DNA of 64,000 nucleotides from Variovorax sp. 679. Its GTDB lineage: Bacteria; Pseudomonadota; Gammaproteobacteria; Burkholderiales; Burkholderiaceae_C. A program made the position numbers and the translations under genes. This document shows positions 26,818 to 35,770 of the stretch, one piece after another. The stretch lies in NCBI RefSeq assembly GCF_003952185.1, contig NZ_RXFS01000004.1, positions 186,001-250,000 of the forward strand, in the 5' to 3' direction. The notes beneath the pieces were generated by a model that was not told the DNA's origin, made no database searches, and saw only the letters and a list, made by a program, of their open reading frames with translations. Positions within the stretch are counted from its first letter, which is position 1. Each line of letters starts with the position of its first letter.

Positions 26818-27795
26818 ATGAACTTTTCGCGCGTACTGCTGACGGGCCTCCTGGCCCTGACGGCCACCACCGGAGCTCTGGCACAAGCCGCCGACTACCC
26901 CAGCAAGCCCGTGACCCTGGTCACGCCCTTCGCCGCGGGCAGCGGCCCCGACGCGGTGCTGCGCCTCGTCTCCGACAAGCTCTCGCGCCTGTGGAACCAA
27001 CGCGTGGTCATCGACAACAGGCCCGGCGGCGGCGGCTTCATCGCCATCGACCAGGCCCGCCGCGGCGCGCCCGACGGCTACACGCTGCTGCAGCTCGACA
27101 GCGAGCACATCGCCGCGCTGCCGCACCTGTACAAGTCGCGCAACTTCGTGACGCTGCAGCACTTCGACCCCGTGGCCTCGCTCTTTCGCACGCCCTTCTT
27201 CGTGGCCGTGGCCACCGAGTCGAAGTGGAAGAACATGGGCGACCTGATCGGTGCCGCCAAGGCCAACCCCGACGGCATCGTCTACGGCTCGTGGGGCGTG
27301 GGCAGCCCGGGCCACCTGGGCGCGCAGCAGCTGGAGGCGCTCACCGGCATCCATATGCGCCACGCGCCGTACCGCGAGGTGTCGCAGCTCTATTCCAACG
27401 TGGGCACCGGCGAGGTGCCGTGGGCCTTCGCGAGCATTCCGTCGAGCCAGGGCATCTACAAGGCCGGCAAGCTGCGATACATCGCGGTCGCGGCGAGCAA
27501 GCGCATTCCGCAGATGCCCGACGTGCCGACCATGGCCGAGGCCGGCGGCCCGGCCTCGCTGGAGGTCAACTCCTTCGTGTCGCTGCTCGCGCCCAAGGGC
27601 GTGCCGGCGGCCATCAAGGCGAAGATCAATGCCGACGTGGCCAAGGTCATCGCCGACCCGGAAATCCGCGCCCGCTTCGACACCTTCGCCTTCGAGCCGC
27701 TCGCATGGTCGCCCGAGGAGATCGAGCGCAACGCCGAGGCCAAGTCGAAGGTGTACGGCGAGCTGGTGCGCAGGGGCAACATCAGCCTCGAATAG
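26818..27795 (+). CDS. Bug/TTT family tripartite tricarboxylate transporter substrate-binding protein
   Basis: A 325-residue periplasmic receptor of the Bordetella uptake gene (Bug) family. The Sec signal is MNFSRVLLTGLLALTATTGA with ALAQAA cleavage near residue 23. The mature chain begins YPSKPVTLVTPFAAGSGPD, a family hallmark (the P-F-A-x-G-x-x-D loop), and contains VIDNRPGGGGFIAIDQARRG. These proteins deliver organic or aromatic acids to TctAB-type membrane partners, none of which is encoded here. The context suggests a hydroxybenzoate-related ligand. An AGGAG-type site precedes the ATG. Confidence 0.92.
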   Translation: MNFSRVLLTGLLALTATTGALAQAADYPSKPVTLVTPFAAGSGPDAVLRLVSDKLSRLWNQRVVIDNRPGGGGFIAIDQARRGAPDGYTLLQLDSEHIAALPHLYKSRNFVTLQHFDPVASLFRTPFFVAVATESKWKNMGDLIGAAKANPDGIVYGSWGVGSPGHLGAQQLEALTGIHMRHAPYREVSQLYSNVGTGEVPWAFASIPSSQGIYKAGKLRYIAVAASKRIPQMPDVPTMAEAGGPASLEVNSFVSLLAPKGVPAAIKAKINADVAKVIADPEIRARFDTFAFEPLAWSPEEIERNAEAKSKVYGELVRRGNISLE

Positions 27796-27891
27796 CGAGG
27801 GCATTGCCGGGCTCCGGTCTTGCCCGGTGTCTTCTCCGGCAGTTAAGCTGGCCCTCTTTGGTTTTTGACAACTTTTTCACACTTTCCCTTC

Positions 27892-28869
27892 ATGCACGCC
27901 ACCAAGAGAGCCCTTTTGATTGCCTGCGGCCTGGCCGCCGCTGCCGCGCTGCCCCTGAGCGCCAGCGCAGACAACGCCGCCTGGCCGAACAAGCCGATCC
28001 GCCTGCTGGTGGGCTTCCCGGGCGGCTCCACGCCAGACATTGCCGCGCGCACCATTGCCGAGCCGCTGTCGAAGGCGCTGGGCCAGCCGATCGTGGTCGA
28101 CAACAAGGCCGGCGCCTCGGGCAACATCGCGGCCGACCAGGTGGCCAAGGCCACCGACGACCACACGCTGGGACTCGTCATCAACGGCAACCTCACGTCG
28201 TCGAAGATGCTCTACCCCAAGCTGCCCTATGACCCGGTCAAGGACTTCACGTACCTCTCGCTGATCGCGACCGCGCCGCTGGTTCTGGTGGCGCAGAACA
28301 ACCTGCCCTCGGGCACCGCCTTCTTCGACGAAGGCCGCAAGGCTGGCGACAAGTGGAACTACGGTTCGGTGGGCATCGGCTCGGTCGGCCACCTGGGCAT
28401 GGAGCTGCTCAAGACCCGCGTGCCCGGCTTCAAGCCCGAGCACGTGCCCTACCAGGGCAACCCGCAGGTCATCACCGCGATGCTGGGCGACCAGGTGCAG
28501 ATGGGCCTGATCCCGCCGGGCGTGGCCATGCCGCAGATCAAGGCCGGCAAGCTCAAGGCCATCGGCCTCACGGGTGGCCGCAGCGCGCTGGTGCCCGAGA
28601 TCCCGCCGCTGTCCGACGCCGGCGTGAAGGACTTCAACCTCGAGGTGTGGGTGGCGCTGCTGGGCCCGGCCAACCTGTCGAAGGTGGCGCAGGCGCGCAT
28701 CAGCCGCGAACTCGAAGCCGTGATGAAGAACCCCGACGTGCGCCGCAAGCTCTTCGAGCAGGGCTGGCAGGCCGTGGGCACCTCGCCGGACGGCATGCGC
28801 ACCCGCGTCAACGAAGAGGCCGCGATCATGACCAAGATCATCTCGGCCCGCGGCATCAAGTTGCAGTGA
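27892..28869 (+). CDS. Bug/TTT family substrate-binding protein, second copy
   Basis: A 325-residue Bug-family receptor, clearly paralogous in layout to the gene before it but divergent in sequence. The ATG at 27892 gives the Sec signal MHATKRALLIACGLAAAAA with cleavage near SASA. The ligand loop reads RLLVGFPGGSTPDIAAR, and VVDNKAGASGNIAADQVAK follows. A TTG start nine codons earlier is possible but would prepend non-signal residues. The stop codon overlaps the ATG of the FAD oxidoreductase (TGATG), so the two are translationally linked, which suggests the flavoenzyme acts on the imported compound. Confidence 0.9.
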   Translation: MHATKRALLIACGLAAAAALPLSASADNAAWPNKPIRLLVGFPGGSTPDIAARTIAEPLSKALGQPIVVDNKAGASGNIAADQVAKATDDHTLGLVINGNLTSSKMLYPKLPYDPVKDFTYLSLIATAPLVLVAQNNLPSGTAFFDEGRKAGDKWNYGSVGIGSVGHLGMELLKTRVPGFKPEHVPYQGNPQVITAMLGDQVQMGLIPPGVAMPQIKAGKLKAIGLTGGRSALVPEIPPLSDAGVKDFNLEVWVALLGPANLSKVAQARISRELEAVMKNPDVRRKLFEQGWQAVGTSPDGMRTRVNEEAAIMTKIISARGIKLQ

Positions 28870-30218
28870 TGACAGCCCGGACATTGAACGAACCGGCGCG
28901 CGCGCTGCCGGTCTTCGGCGAATACGACGTGGTGGTGGTCGGCGGCGGCCCCGCCGGCATCGCGGCTGCCGTGAGCGCCGCGCGCCACGGCGCCAATACG
29001 CTGCTGGTGGAGCGCTACGGCTTTCTCGGCGGCATGGGCACGGCCGGCGGCGTCACCAACTTCGCGGGCCTGTACGGCAAGCGCAAGGGCGAGATGACGC
29101 AGCTGGTGCGCGGCGTGGTCGACGAGCTGATCGATCGCATCGCCGGCTTCAACGGCATGAACCAGCCGCAGAACGGCATGGGCGGGCGCATCTGCGTGCG
29201 CTCGTACGACACCTCGGCCTACAAGCTCGCCGCAGACCAGTTGCTGGGTGACGCGGGTGTGAAGCTGCTGTTCCATGCGTACGCGGCTGCGGTGATCCGC
29301 GACGGCGACCGCATCGCGGCGCTGGTGGTCGAGACCAAGTCGGGCCGTCAGGCCATCCGCGCCAATGCCTTCATCGACGCCAGCGGCGACGCCGACGTGG
29401 CCGCCTTCGCGGGCGTGTCCTTCGAGGTGGGCGACGGCCACGGCAGCGGGCTCTTTCCGACCACGATGTTCCGCATCGGCCAGGTCGACGCGCCGGCCGC
29501 GCTGGAGGCGGTGGGCGAGTTCAAGGCCATCAACGACTTCATGGCGCGCGCCGAGCAGCAGAAGCCGGGCGTCTACAAGTTCCCGCGCGAGGGCGCGATC
29601 CTGCGGCCCAACAAGGACCCGCGCGAATGGCGCGCCAACGTCACGCAGATCCGCAATTCGCAGGGCCGCGCGATGAACGGCGTCGATGCGCGCGAGCTCA
29701 CCGAGGGCGAACTCGAAGGTCGCCGCCAGATCAGCGAGTACTTCAGGTTCCTGCAGGCCGAGGTGCCGGGCTTCGCGCAGTCGGCCATCGTGGAGATCGC
29801 TCCGCAGGTCGGCATCCGCGAGACGCGGCGCATCCAGGGCCTGTACGCGCTCGGGCGCGAGGACATCCTGGGCTCGGCGAAGTTCGACGACAACATCGGC
29901 CTGAACGCCTGGCCGATGGAGATGCACGCCGATGGCCGCATCGTGTGGGCCTTCCCGGACGATGAAAACAACGCCTACAACCACCTGCCCTGGCGCATGC
30001 TGGTGCCGCAGACGCTCGACAACCTGCTGGTTGCCGGGCGCTGCGCGTCGATGACGCACGAGGGCCAGTCGGCCGCGCGCGCGAGCGGCGGCTGCTTCGT
30101 CATGGGGCAGGCCGCGGGCACGGCGGCGGCGTCGCTGGGCGGCGGCAGCTTCGCGCAGGTGGACGTTCCCGCGCTGCAGAAAAAGCTGCTCGCCGACGGC
30201 GTCGACCTCGACCGCTGA
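28869..30218 (+). CDS. FAD-dependent oxidoreductase
   Basis: A 449-residue flavoprotein of the FAD_oxidored family (PF12831 type). The N-terminal dinucleotide fold is DVVVVGGGPAGIAAAVSAARHG, followed by FLGGMGTAGGVTNFAG, a typical substrate-side loop. A second FAD contact, NAFIDASGDADVAAFAGV, lies near residue 165. The C-terminal NLLVAGRCASMTHEGQSAARASGGCFVMGQAAG is quoted here as its two landmarks: LLVAGRCASMTHEGQSA and GGCFVMGQAAG. Members often lack assigned substrates. The overlap with a Bug receptor gene hints at oxidation of an imported organic acid. ATG 28869 is the only start compatible with the overlap. Confidence 0.88.
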   Translation: MTARTLNEPARALPVFGEYDVVVVGGGPAGIAAAVSAARHGANTLLVERYGFLGGMGTAGGVTNFAGLYGKRKGEMTQLVRGVVDELIDRIAGFNGMNQPQNGMGGRICVRSYDTSAYKLAADQLLGDAGVKLLFHAYAAAVIRDGDRIAALVVETKSGRQAIRANAFIDASGDADVAAFAGVSFEVGDGHGSGLFPTTMFRIGQVDAPAALEAVGEFKAINDFMARAEQQKPGVYKFPREGAILRPNKDPREWRANVTQIRNSQGRAMNGVDARELTEGELEGRRQISEYFRFLQAEVPGFAQSAIVEIAPQVGIRETRRIQGLYALGREDILGSAKFDDNIGLNAWPMEMHADGRIVWAFPDDENNAYNHLPWRMLVPQTLDNLLVAGRCASMTHEGQSAARASGGCFVMGQAAGTAAASLGGGSFAQVDVPALQKKLLADGVDLDR

Positions 30219-30248
30219 GCGCAGCGGCGCGCTAGAGTCCGGGGCTTG

Positions 30249-30962
30249 ATGAACTCGAACCCCGGACGAAACGTGCACTTCCCTTCGTTGTCGACACCCG
30301 CGCGTCGCACCCTTCTGGCGCTGACCTGCGCCGCCATCGGTCTTTCGCTGGCCGGCTGCGCCAGTACTCCCGAAGGCGAGCCGGTGCACGGCAAGGACCG
30401 GCTGCTGAGCTTCTTCGCGGCCAAGGACGGCCGCAAGGTTGCCATCGCCGGCGAGAACTACCACTACGTGTTCGACGGCGATCCTTCCGTGGCGGCGCTG
30501 CTGCGTTGGGAAGGGCGCACCAAGGTCACGCCTGCGCTGCTGGGGGAGTTCAAGGTGGCGCGCAACCAGAGCTTCGAGGGCCAGTACGTGCTGATGGCTT
30601 TCGATGCCGACCTGACGCCTGAAGACCGGGCCTTCCTGATCCAGACCGGCTTTGCCAAAACCGACGCGAAATACGGCGACCGGCCCGGGCCGACGCTGCG
30701 CTACTTCGGCACCGTCTACGGCAAGCGCTATGCGGCGGCGCCGCTGAAGTCGGCCGACACGGTCGACTTCTCCCGGCGGCAGTACCTGGGCTACGTCGAG
30801 CAGGAAACGCTCAGCGCCCCCTTCAGCAAGGCCGCGCCTTCGCCGCTGGTGTATGCCGACGACGGCTCGCTGCTGCTGGCCGGCGTGCCGGTGCGCGTCG
30901 TGCAGGGCGGCACGGACTACGGCTGCCGCGCCCGTCTCATGGGCATGTGCTTCTACAAGTAG
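30249..30962 (+). CDS. Predicted lipoprotein of unknown function
   Basis: A 237-residue predicted lipoprotein. After a polar N-terminus, a hydrophobic segment LLALTCAAIGLSLAGCAS ends in a lipobox with the cysteine near residue 36. This n-region is rather long, so a start at a later codon is possible but none is obvious. The remainder is soluble, with no domain that I recognise. Near the C-terminus it has the motif GGTDYGCRARLMGMCFYK with two cysteines that could form a disulfide. It sits between the FAD oxidoreductase and the thioesterase genes, with no functional link visible. Confidence 0.7.
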   Translation: MNSNPGRNVHFPSLSTPARRTLLALTCAAIGLSLAGCASTPEGEPVHGKDRLLSFFAAKDGRKVAIAGENYHYVFDGDPSVAALLRWEGRTKVTPALLGEFKVARNQSFEGQYVLMAFDADLTPEDRAFLIQTGFAKTDAKYGDRPGPTLRYFGTVYGKRYAAAPLKSADTVDFSRRQYLGYVEQETLSAPFSKAAPSPLVYADDGSLLLAGVPVRVVQGGTDYGCRARLMGMCFYK

Positions 30963-31048
30963 CGCAAGGCCGCTGACAGGCCCGCGACAGCCGGCGGGCG
31001 CGGGCTTTGCTATGGTCGAGGGTTGCTTTCCGACTGCCTTCCCCTCCG

Positions 31049-31948
31049 ATGACCACCGATTCCGCCACCGCCTCCCGCCTCGTCAACGAACTCGTCGCGC
31101 TCATGCAGCTCGAGCCACTGGGCGGCGACCGCTTCAGGGCCCAGAGCGAGGACATCGGCACGCCCGCCGTGTTCGGCGGCCAGGTGCTGGGCCAGTCGCT
31201 GATGGCCGCGAGCCTCACCGTGGGCGCCGAGCGCCCGGTGCATTCGATGCACGCCTACTTCCTGCTGCCGGGCGAGCATGCACCCATCGAGTACAGCGTC
31301 GACCGCGTGCGCGACGGCCGCAGCTTCACCACCCGCCATGTGGTGGCGCGCCAGCAGGAGCGCATCATTTTTGAAATGTCGGCCTCGTTCCAGACCGTGG
31401 ACGAGGGCGTCGAGCACCAGTTCGACATGCCCCAGGTGGCCGGCCCCGAGGGCTTGATCAGCGAGCTCGACCAGCGCATCGCCCTCGGCGACCGCCTGCC
31501 GGAGCCGTGGCGCACCAAGGCGATCCAGCCGCACGGCATCGAGTACCGCCGTGTCGATCCCGAGGACCTGATGGCGCCGCTGCCGCGCCCGACCTCGGCG
31601 CAGAGCGCCATCTGGATGCGCGCCATCGCGCCGCTGCCCGACGACCCGATGGTGCACCGCGCGCTGCTGGCCTACGCCTCCGACCACGGCCTGCTGCGCG
31701 CCGCGATGCTGCCGCACGGCCTGAGCTTCATGAGCGGTCAGGTGCGCCCGGCCAGCCTCGACCACGCGATGTGGTTCCACCGCGATTTCCGCATGGACGA
31801 CTGGCTGCTGTACGTGCTCGATTCGCCCAGCGCCGGCGGCGCGCGCGGCCTGTGCCGTGGCAGCCTCTATGCGCGCGACGGCCGGCTCGTGGCCTCGGCC
31901 GCGCAGGAGGGCATGCTGCGCATCAGGAAGCCGGCTGCTCGTTCGTGA
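31049..31948 (+). CDS. Acyl-CoA thioesterase II (TesB-like)
   Basis: A 299-residue double-hotdog thioesterase. The family stretches GTPAVFGGQVLGQSLMAA near residue 35, VHSMHAYFLLPGE near residue 59 and VDRVRDGRSFTTRHVVARQ are diagnostic. In the second half, FMSGQVRPASLDHAMWFHRDFRMDDWLLY holds the catalytic Asp region (landmarks ASLDHAMWFH and DDWLLY). It hydrolyses medium- to long-chain acyl-CoAs in the cytosol. Its last 26 bases overlap the 3' end of the convergent GntR gene. The ATG at 31049 is preferred to an upstream TTG because homologues begin a few residues before the first hotdog. Confidence 0.92.
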   Translation: MTTDSATASRLVNELVALMQLEPLGGDRFRAQSEDIGTPAVFGGQVLGQSLMAASLTVGAERPVHSMHAYFLLPGEHAPIEYSVDRVRDGRSFTTRHVVARQQERIIFEMSASFQTVDEGVEHQFDMPQVAGPEGLISELDQRIALGDRLPEPWRTKAIQPHGIEYRRVDPEDLMAPLPRPTSAQSAIWMRAIAPLPDDPMVHRALLAYASDHGLLRAAMLPHGLSFMSGQVRPASLDHAMWFHRDFRMDDWLLYVLDSPSAGGARGLCRGSLYARDGRLVASAAQEGMLRIRKPAARS

Positions 31949-32645
31949 CGAGCGTGGGCGGCAGCCCGTCGCGGCTGCGTTCGTCCAGCAGCCGCTGGTA
32001 GTTGTCGCGCAGCAGGATGCCGGCGTAATACACGTGCTCGCGCATCAGCTGCTCGGCGCGGGCCGCGTCGCCTGAAATCACGGCCTGCACGATGCGGTGG
32101 TGGTCGTCGTGCGAACGCAGGATCACGCCGTGGTCGTTCCACAGCATGATCCGGTCCGACGCGAAGGGCACCGCCTGCGCCTGCGCGCCGAAGCGCACGA
32201 TCCACTGGTTGCCCGCGCCGTGCATCAGCGCGTTGTGCAGCTTCACGTTCATCTGCTGGTAGGGCGCGAGGTCTTCCACCAGCAGCTTTCCCTTCGCAAG
32301 TATTTCGTCGCCCTCGCGCAGGCATTCGCGCAGCAGGGCGGCGGTGGGCTCGTCCACGCCCAGCGCCGCGAAGCGCCGGCAGGCCAGCCCCTCCAGCACC
32401 GCGCGCACCTCGTAGGCCGCGAGGATGTCCTCGAGCGCGAAGGCGCGTACCAGGTAGCCCTTCTTCGGCTGATGGTCGATCAGCCCTTCCATCGCCAGCG
32501 CGGCCAGCGCGGCGCGCACCGGCGTGCGCGACACCTTGAGGCTTTCGGCGATCGGCACTTCCTCCACGCGCATGCCCGGCGAGAGCCTGCCGTGAAGGAT
32601 CCAGGTGCGCAGCGTCTCTGTGACTTGTTGGGAGAGTGTGTCCAT
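31923..32645 (-). CDS. GntR family transcriptional regulator, FCD domain (FadR subfamily)
   Basis: A 240-residue regulator. The N-terminal wHTH contains LHGRLSPGMRVEEVPIAESL then VSRTPVRAALAALAMEGLI, the standard GntR recognition region (VSRTPVRAALAAL core). The C-terminal all-helical FCD domain covers about residues 85-225 and ends near DDHHRIVQAVISGDAARAEQL, with His residues typical of its metal or ligand pocket. It is transcribed divergently from the SDR/LIV locus and two dyads with GTATAC cores lie in the gap, so repression of that locus relieved by its substrate is the natural hypothesis. The 3' end overlaps the TesB gene tail to tail. Confidence 0.9.
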   Translation of the reverse strand: MDTLSQQVTETLRTWILHGRLSPGMRVEEVPIAESLKVSRTPVRAALAALAMEGLIDHQPKKGYLVRAFALEDILAAYEVRAVLEGLACRRFAALGVDEPTAALLRECLREGDEILAKGKLLVEDLAPYQQMNVKLHNALMHGAGNQWIVRFGAQAQAVPFASDRIMLWNDHGVILRSHDDHHRIVQAVISGDAARAEQLMREHVYYAGILLRDNYQRLLDERSRDGLPPTLVTNEQPAS

Positions 32646-32650
32646 GTCAG

Positions 32651-32663
32651 GTATACATGATAC
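32651..32663. promoter_or_regulatory. Candidate GntR operator, proximal to gntR
   Basis: GTATACATGATAC has GTAT/ATAC inverted arms around a five-base centre and lies 6 bases upstream of the GntR start codon. It shares the GTATACA core with the dyad at 32724-32731. The position overlapping the likely promoter suggests autorepression. Confidence 0.55.
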
Positions 32664-32723
32664 CGTGAAATTGAACGAATAGTTCGAGTTATTAGGGTAA
32701 ACGAGGGCGCATGAATGATTTCA

Positions 32724-32731
32724 TGTATACA
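32724..32731. promoter_or_regulatory. Candidate GntR operator, proximal to the SDR/LIV operon
   Basis: TGTATACA is a perfect palindrome within TCATGTATACACAATG, on the SDR side of the divergent region. FadR-subfamily operators commonly have a T-G-T/A-C-A symmetric form. If the SDR began at the alternative ATG 32711 this site would be inside the gene, which is a further reason to prefer ATG 32792. Confidence 0.5.
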
Positions 32732-32791
32732 CAATGCGGCCCTCGATCAACTTTCAAGCCGCCCCTGCGCGGCCCGGAGACCCTGCAGCCC

Positions 32792-33571
32792 ATGGCGGAA
32801 CATCATGCACAACCCCACGGCCGGCTGGCCCTCGTGACCGGCGGCGGCCGGGGCATCGGCGAGGCCGTGTGCCGCCGGCTCGCGGCCAGCGGCCTTCGCG
32901 TCGTGGTGGCCGACATCGACGGCGACAACGCGCGCGCCGTGGCGCAGTCGATGGGCGAGGGGCACCACTTCCGCCAGTTCGACGTGAGCGATGAAGCGGC
33001 GGTCGAGACCGTGTTCGACGACATCGAGGGCAGCATCGGCCCCATCGCCGCGCTGGTCTGCGTGGCCGGCGTGCTGCTGATGCCGGGCGGCGAGCGCTCC
33101 CTCATCAAGGACACCACGCTCGAAGACTGGGAGCGCACCTTCGCCGTGAACGCGCGCAGCGTGTTCCTCTGCGGGCGTGCATACCTGCGCCGGCGCGAGG
33201 CGAAGCCCGTGGCGCACGGGCGCATCGTCACCTTCGGCTCGGTGGCGGCGCAGCTCGGCGGCTACCGCTCCAGCGCCACCTACATCGGTGCCAAGTCGGC
33301 AGTGCTGGGCCTCACCAAGGCCATGGCGCGCGAATCGGCGCACATGGGCATCACCGTCAATTCGGTGGCGCCCGGCCTGATCGACACCGACATGCTGCGC
33401 GGCACCGTACGCAGCAGCGGCGCGCTCGACGCGGCCGCCGCCAGCATCCCGCTCGGGCGCATCGGCACGGTGGACGACGTGGCGGGCGCGGTCGACTACC
33501 TGGTCTCGGAACAGGCGGCGTACATCACGGGCAACGTGATCGACGTCAACGGCGGCTACCGCATGCAGTGA
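32792..33571 (+). CDS. SDR family oxidoreductase
   Basis: A 259-residue classical SDR. The cofactor loop is VTGGGRGIGEAV near residue 13, followed by VADIDGDNA (an acidic residue after beta-2 favours NAD). The triad includes Ser in TFGSVAA and YIGAK; the C-terminus GYITGNVIDVNGG-type segment (AAYITGNVIDVNGGYR) is standard. It is the first gene of the GntR-controlled plus-strand locus, followed by a LIV transporter. The ATG at 32792 is chosen for distance to the Rossmann motif; an in-frame ATG at 32711 would add 27 residues spanning the candidate operator. The substrate is unknown, probably a hydroxyl of the imported compound. Confidence 0.85.
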   Translation: MAEHHAQPHGRLALVTGGGRGIGEAVCRRLAASGLRVVVADIDGDNARAVAQSMGEGHHFRQFDVSDEAAVETVFDDIEGSIGPIAALVCVAGVLLMPGGERSLIKDTTLEDWERTFAVNARSVFLCGRAYLRRREAKPVAHGRIVTFGSVAAQLGGYRSSATYIGAKSAVLGLTKAMARESAHMGITVNSVAPGLIDTDMLRGTVRSSGALDAAAASIPLGRIGTVDDVAGAVDYLVSEQAAYITGNVIDVNGGYRMQ

Positions 33572-33624
33572 CGCGGCGCCGCGCCGGTCCTTCACCCCTT
33601 CATTCCAACGAACGGAGACAGCTC

Positions 33625-34851
33625 ATGAAAAAGAACTTCCTGATTTCTGCCCTCGCACCCCTGGCACTCGGCGCAGCGCTCTGCGCGGCGTCGCCCGCCG
33701 CGCTCGCGCAGGCCGAACCCGGCCTCACCGACAAGACCATCAAGATCGGCATGTTCTCGCCGATGTCGGGCGCGTCGATGAACTACGGCTTCGACGTCAT
33801 CAACGCCGCGAAGATGTACTACGACAAGGTCAACAAGGAAGGCGGCGTGAACGGCCGCAAGATCGAGCTGGTGGTGGAAGACGACCGCTGCAACGCCAAC
33901 GACCTGCTGGCCGCGGTGAAGAAGCTCACCGAGCAGGACCAGGTGTTCCTGCTCAACGGCGGCTCCTGCTCGGCCGCCGTGGTGGGCGCGCGCGAATACG
34001 TCGAGCGCGCGAAGATCCCGCTGGTGATGCTCAACGCCTCGGGCGACGGCGCGCTGTATCCGCCGTCGAAGTACATCTACGGCGCGTTCTCCATCTCGCA
34101 GCACGCGGTGGGTGGCTCGATGGTGCAGTTCGCGAGCGAGCAGCTCAAGGCGAAGAAGATCGGCTACATCAACCACGACGACGCCTACGGCGGCTGGAAC
34201 CTGGAGTCGGCCCAGGCGCAGGCCAAGGCGCTCGGCGGCATCGACCTGCAGGTGCAGTCGGTCAACCCGAACATCACCGACGTCACGGCGCCCATGCTGA
34301 AGATCAAGGCCGCCAACCCCGACGTGCTGCTGCTCACCACCTACGCGCGGCCCGTGAGCCTGATCGTCAAGCGCGCCTTCGAGCTGGGCTTCAACAAGCC
34401 CATCGTGCTGGCCGTGAACTCCACCGCCGACCTGAAGCAGCTGGTGGAGAACGTCGGCAACAAGGACGCCTTCAAGAACGTCTACATCCAGGAAGTGCTG
34501 GCCGACGTGCCCGGCGGTCCCAAGCTGAAGTGGGTGTACGACATGTACAAGGCCGCCTACCCCGACCTGGCCTCCAAGCCCGGCCATCCGCAGGCCTACA
34601 TGCCCTACGGCATTCCCCCGGCGATGGCGGTGGTCAACGCGCTGAAGGCGGCCGGCCCGAACCCCACGCGCGAGAAGGTGCTCACGGCGCTGTCGACGAT
34701 GAAGTTCGACTCCGGCGTGATGGCCGGCCCCATCGAGTTCGGCCCCGACGACCGCGCGGCGCAAGAGTCTGCGATCTACATCAAGTTCGACGGCAGCAGC
34801 ATGGCGCTGGTGCCCGGCAGCTACAAGAGCGTGTGGAAGTACAAGCCCTGA
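33625..34851 (+). CDS. LIV-type ABC transporter substrate-binding protein
   Basis: A 408-residue periplasmic receptor of the LivJ/K class. The ATG at 33625 yields MKKNFLISALAPLALGAALC, a Sec signal with ALAQA cleavage near residue 30. The mature start TIKIGMFSPMSGASMNYG is typical. Cysteines near residues 90 and 115 (DDRCNAN and GGSCSAAV) may pair. It precedes two permeases and two ATPases on the same strand, completing a five-part LIV importer. An AACGGAGACA site precedes the ATG. The ligand is not known; the associated SDR and flavin enzymes suggest a cyclic alcohol or acid rather than an amino acid. Confidence 0.92.
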   Translation: MKKNFLISALAPLALGAALCAASPAALAQAEPGLTDKTIKIGMFSPMSGASMNYGFDVINAAKMYYDKVNKEGGVNGRKIELVVEDDRCNANDLLAAVKKLTEQDQVFLLNGGSCSAAVVGAREYVERAKIPLVMLNASGDGALYPPSKYIYGAFSISQHAVGGSMVQFASEQLKAKKIGYINHDDAYGGWNLESAQAQAKALGGIDLQVQSVNPNITDVTAPMLKIKAANPDVLLLTTYARPVSLIVKRAFELGFNKPIVLAVNSTADLKQLVENVGNKDAFKNVYIQEVLADVPGGPKLKWVYDMYKAAYPDLASKPGHPQAYMPYGIPPAMAVVNALKAAGPNPTREKVLTALSTMKFDSGVMAGPIEFGPDDRAAQESAIYIKFDGSSMALVPGSYKSVWKYKP

Positions 34852-34867
34852 GGGCGGCTGCGATCTC

Positions 34868-35770
34868 ATGAGCCTTTCCGACATCTGGCTTTTCGTGCAG
34901 CAGGGCGTGCTGTCCGGCATCGTGACCGGCAGCGTCTACGCGCTGCTCGCGGTGGCGATCGTCATGGTCTTCAAGACCACCGACGTGCCGAACTTCTCGC
35001 AGGGCGAAATCTTCATGGCCGGCGGCTATGCCGCGCTCTTTCCGCTGGTGGTGTGGGGCTGGCCCTACTGGGGCGCGGTGCTCGCGAGCATCGCCGTCAC
35101 CGCGTTGCTCGCCGCGCTGTTCCAGCGCGTGGTGATGCAGCGCGTGACCGCCTCGCGCGGCGTGGGCGTGCAGCTGGTCATCGCCACGCTGGGCTTCGCC
35201 TACCTGCTCAAGGGTCTGGTGCGCAAGACCGGCCTGGGCGACACGCCGCGCTCGCTGCCCTCGCTGGTGCCGCAGGACCCGATCATGATCGGACAGGCAT
35301 CGCTCACGCTGCTCGACCTCGCGATCTTCGGCTCGGCCGTGGTGGTGATGGTGCTGCTGTACCTGATGTTCACGCGCACCCGCACCGGCCAGGCCATGCG
35401 CGCGGTGGGCATGAACCCGCGCGGCGCGCAGATCGTCGGCGTGAAGCTCGGCAGCATCCGCATGCAGATCTGGGCGCTCACCGGTGTCATCTCGGCCATC
35501 TCGGCGCTGCTCATCACGCCCAAGATCCTCATCACGCCGGACATCGGCCACATCGCCATCCTGGCCTACGCGGCCGCCATCGTCGGTGGCTTCACCAGCC
35601 TGCCGGGCGCGGTGGTGGGCGGCTTCATCATCGGCATCGTCGAGAACCTGGTGGGGCTTTTCATTTCGTCCAACGCCATCGTGGTCGCGCCCTTCGTGGC
35701 GATCATGGTGGTGCTGCTGGTGCGCCCGCAAGGACTGCTCGGCGGCAAGCCGCAGGTGAAGAAGGTATGA
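34868..35770 (+). CDS. LIV-type ABC transporter permease (LivH-like)
   Basis: A 300-residue inner-membrane permease with about eight hydrophobic segments. The opening GIVTGSVYALLAVAIVMVFKTTDVPNFSQGEIFM is characteristic of LivH (landmarks GSVYALLAVAIVMVF and PNFSQGEIFM). The conserved loop GMNPRGAQIVGVKL near residue 178 contacts the ATPase. It lies 16 bases after the receptor gene, and its stop overlaps the LivM start (ATGA). Confidence 0.93.
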   Translation: MSLSDIWLFVQQGVLSGIVTGSVYALLAVAIVMVFKTTDVPNFSQGEIFMAGGYAALFPLVVWGWPYWGAVLASIAVTALLAALFQRVVMQRVTASRGVGVQLVIATLGFAYLLKGLVRKTGLGDTPRSLPSLVPQDPIMIGQASLTLLDLAIFGSAVVVMVLLYLMFTRTRTGQAMRAVGMNPRGAQIVGVKLGSIRMQIWALTGVISAISALLITPKILITPDIGHIAILAYAAAIVGGFTSLPGAVVGGFIIGIVENLVGLFISSNAIVVAPFVAIMVVLLVRPQGLLGGKPQVKKV

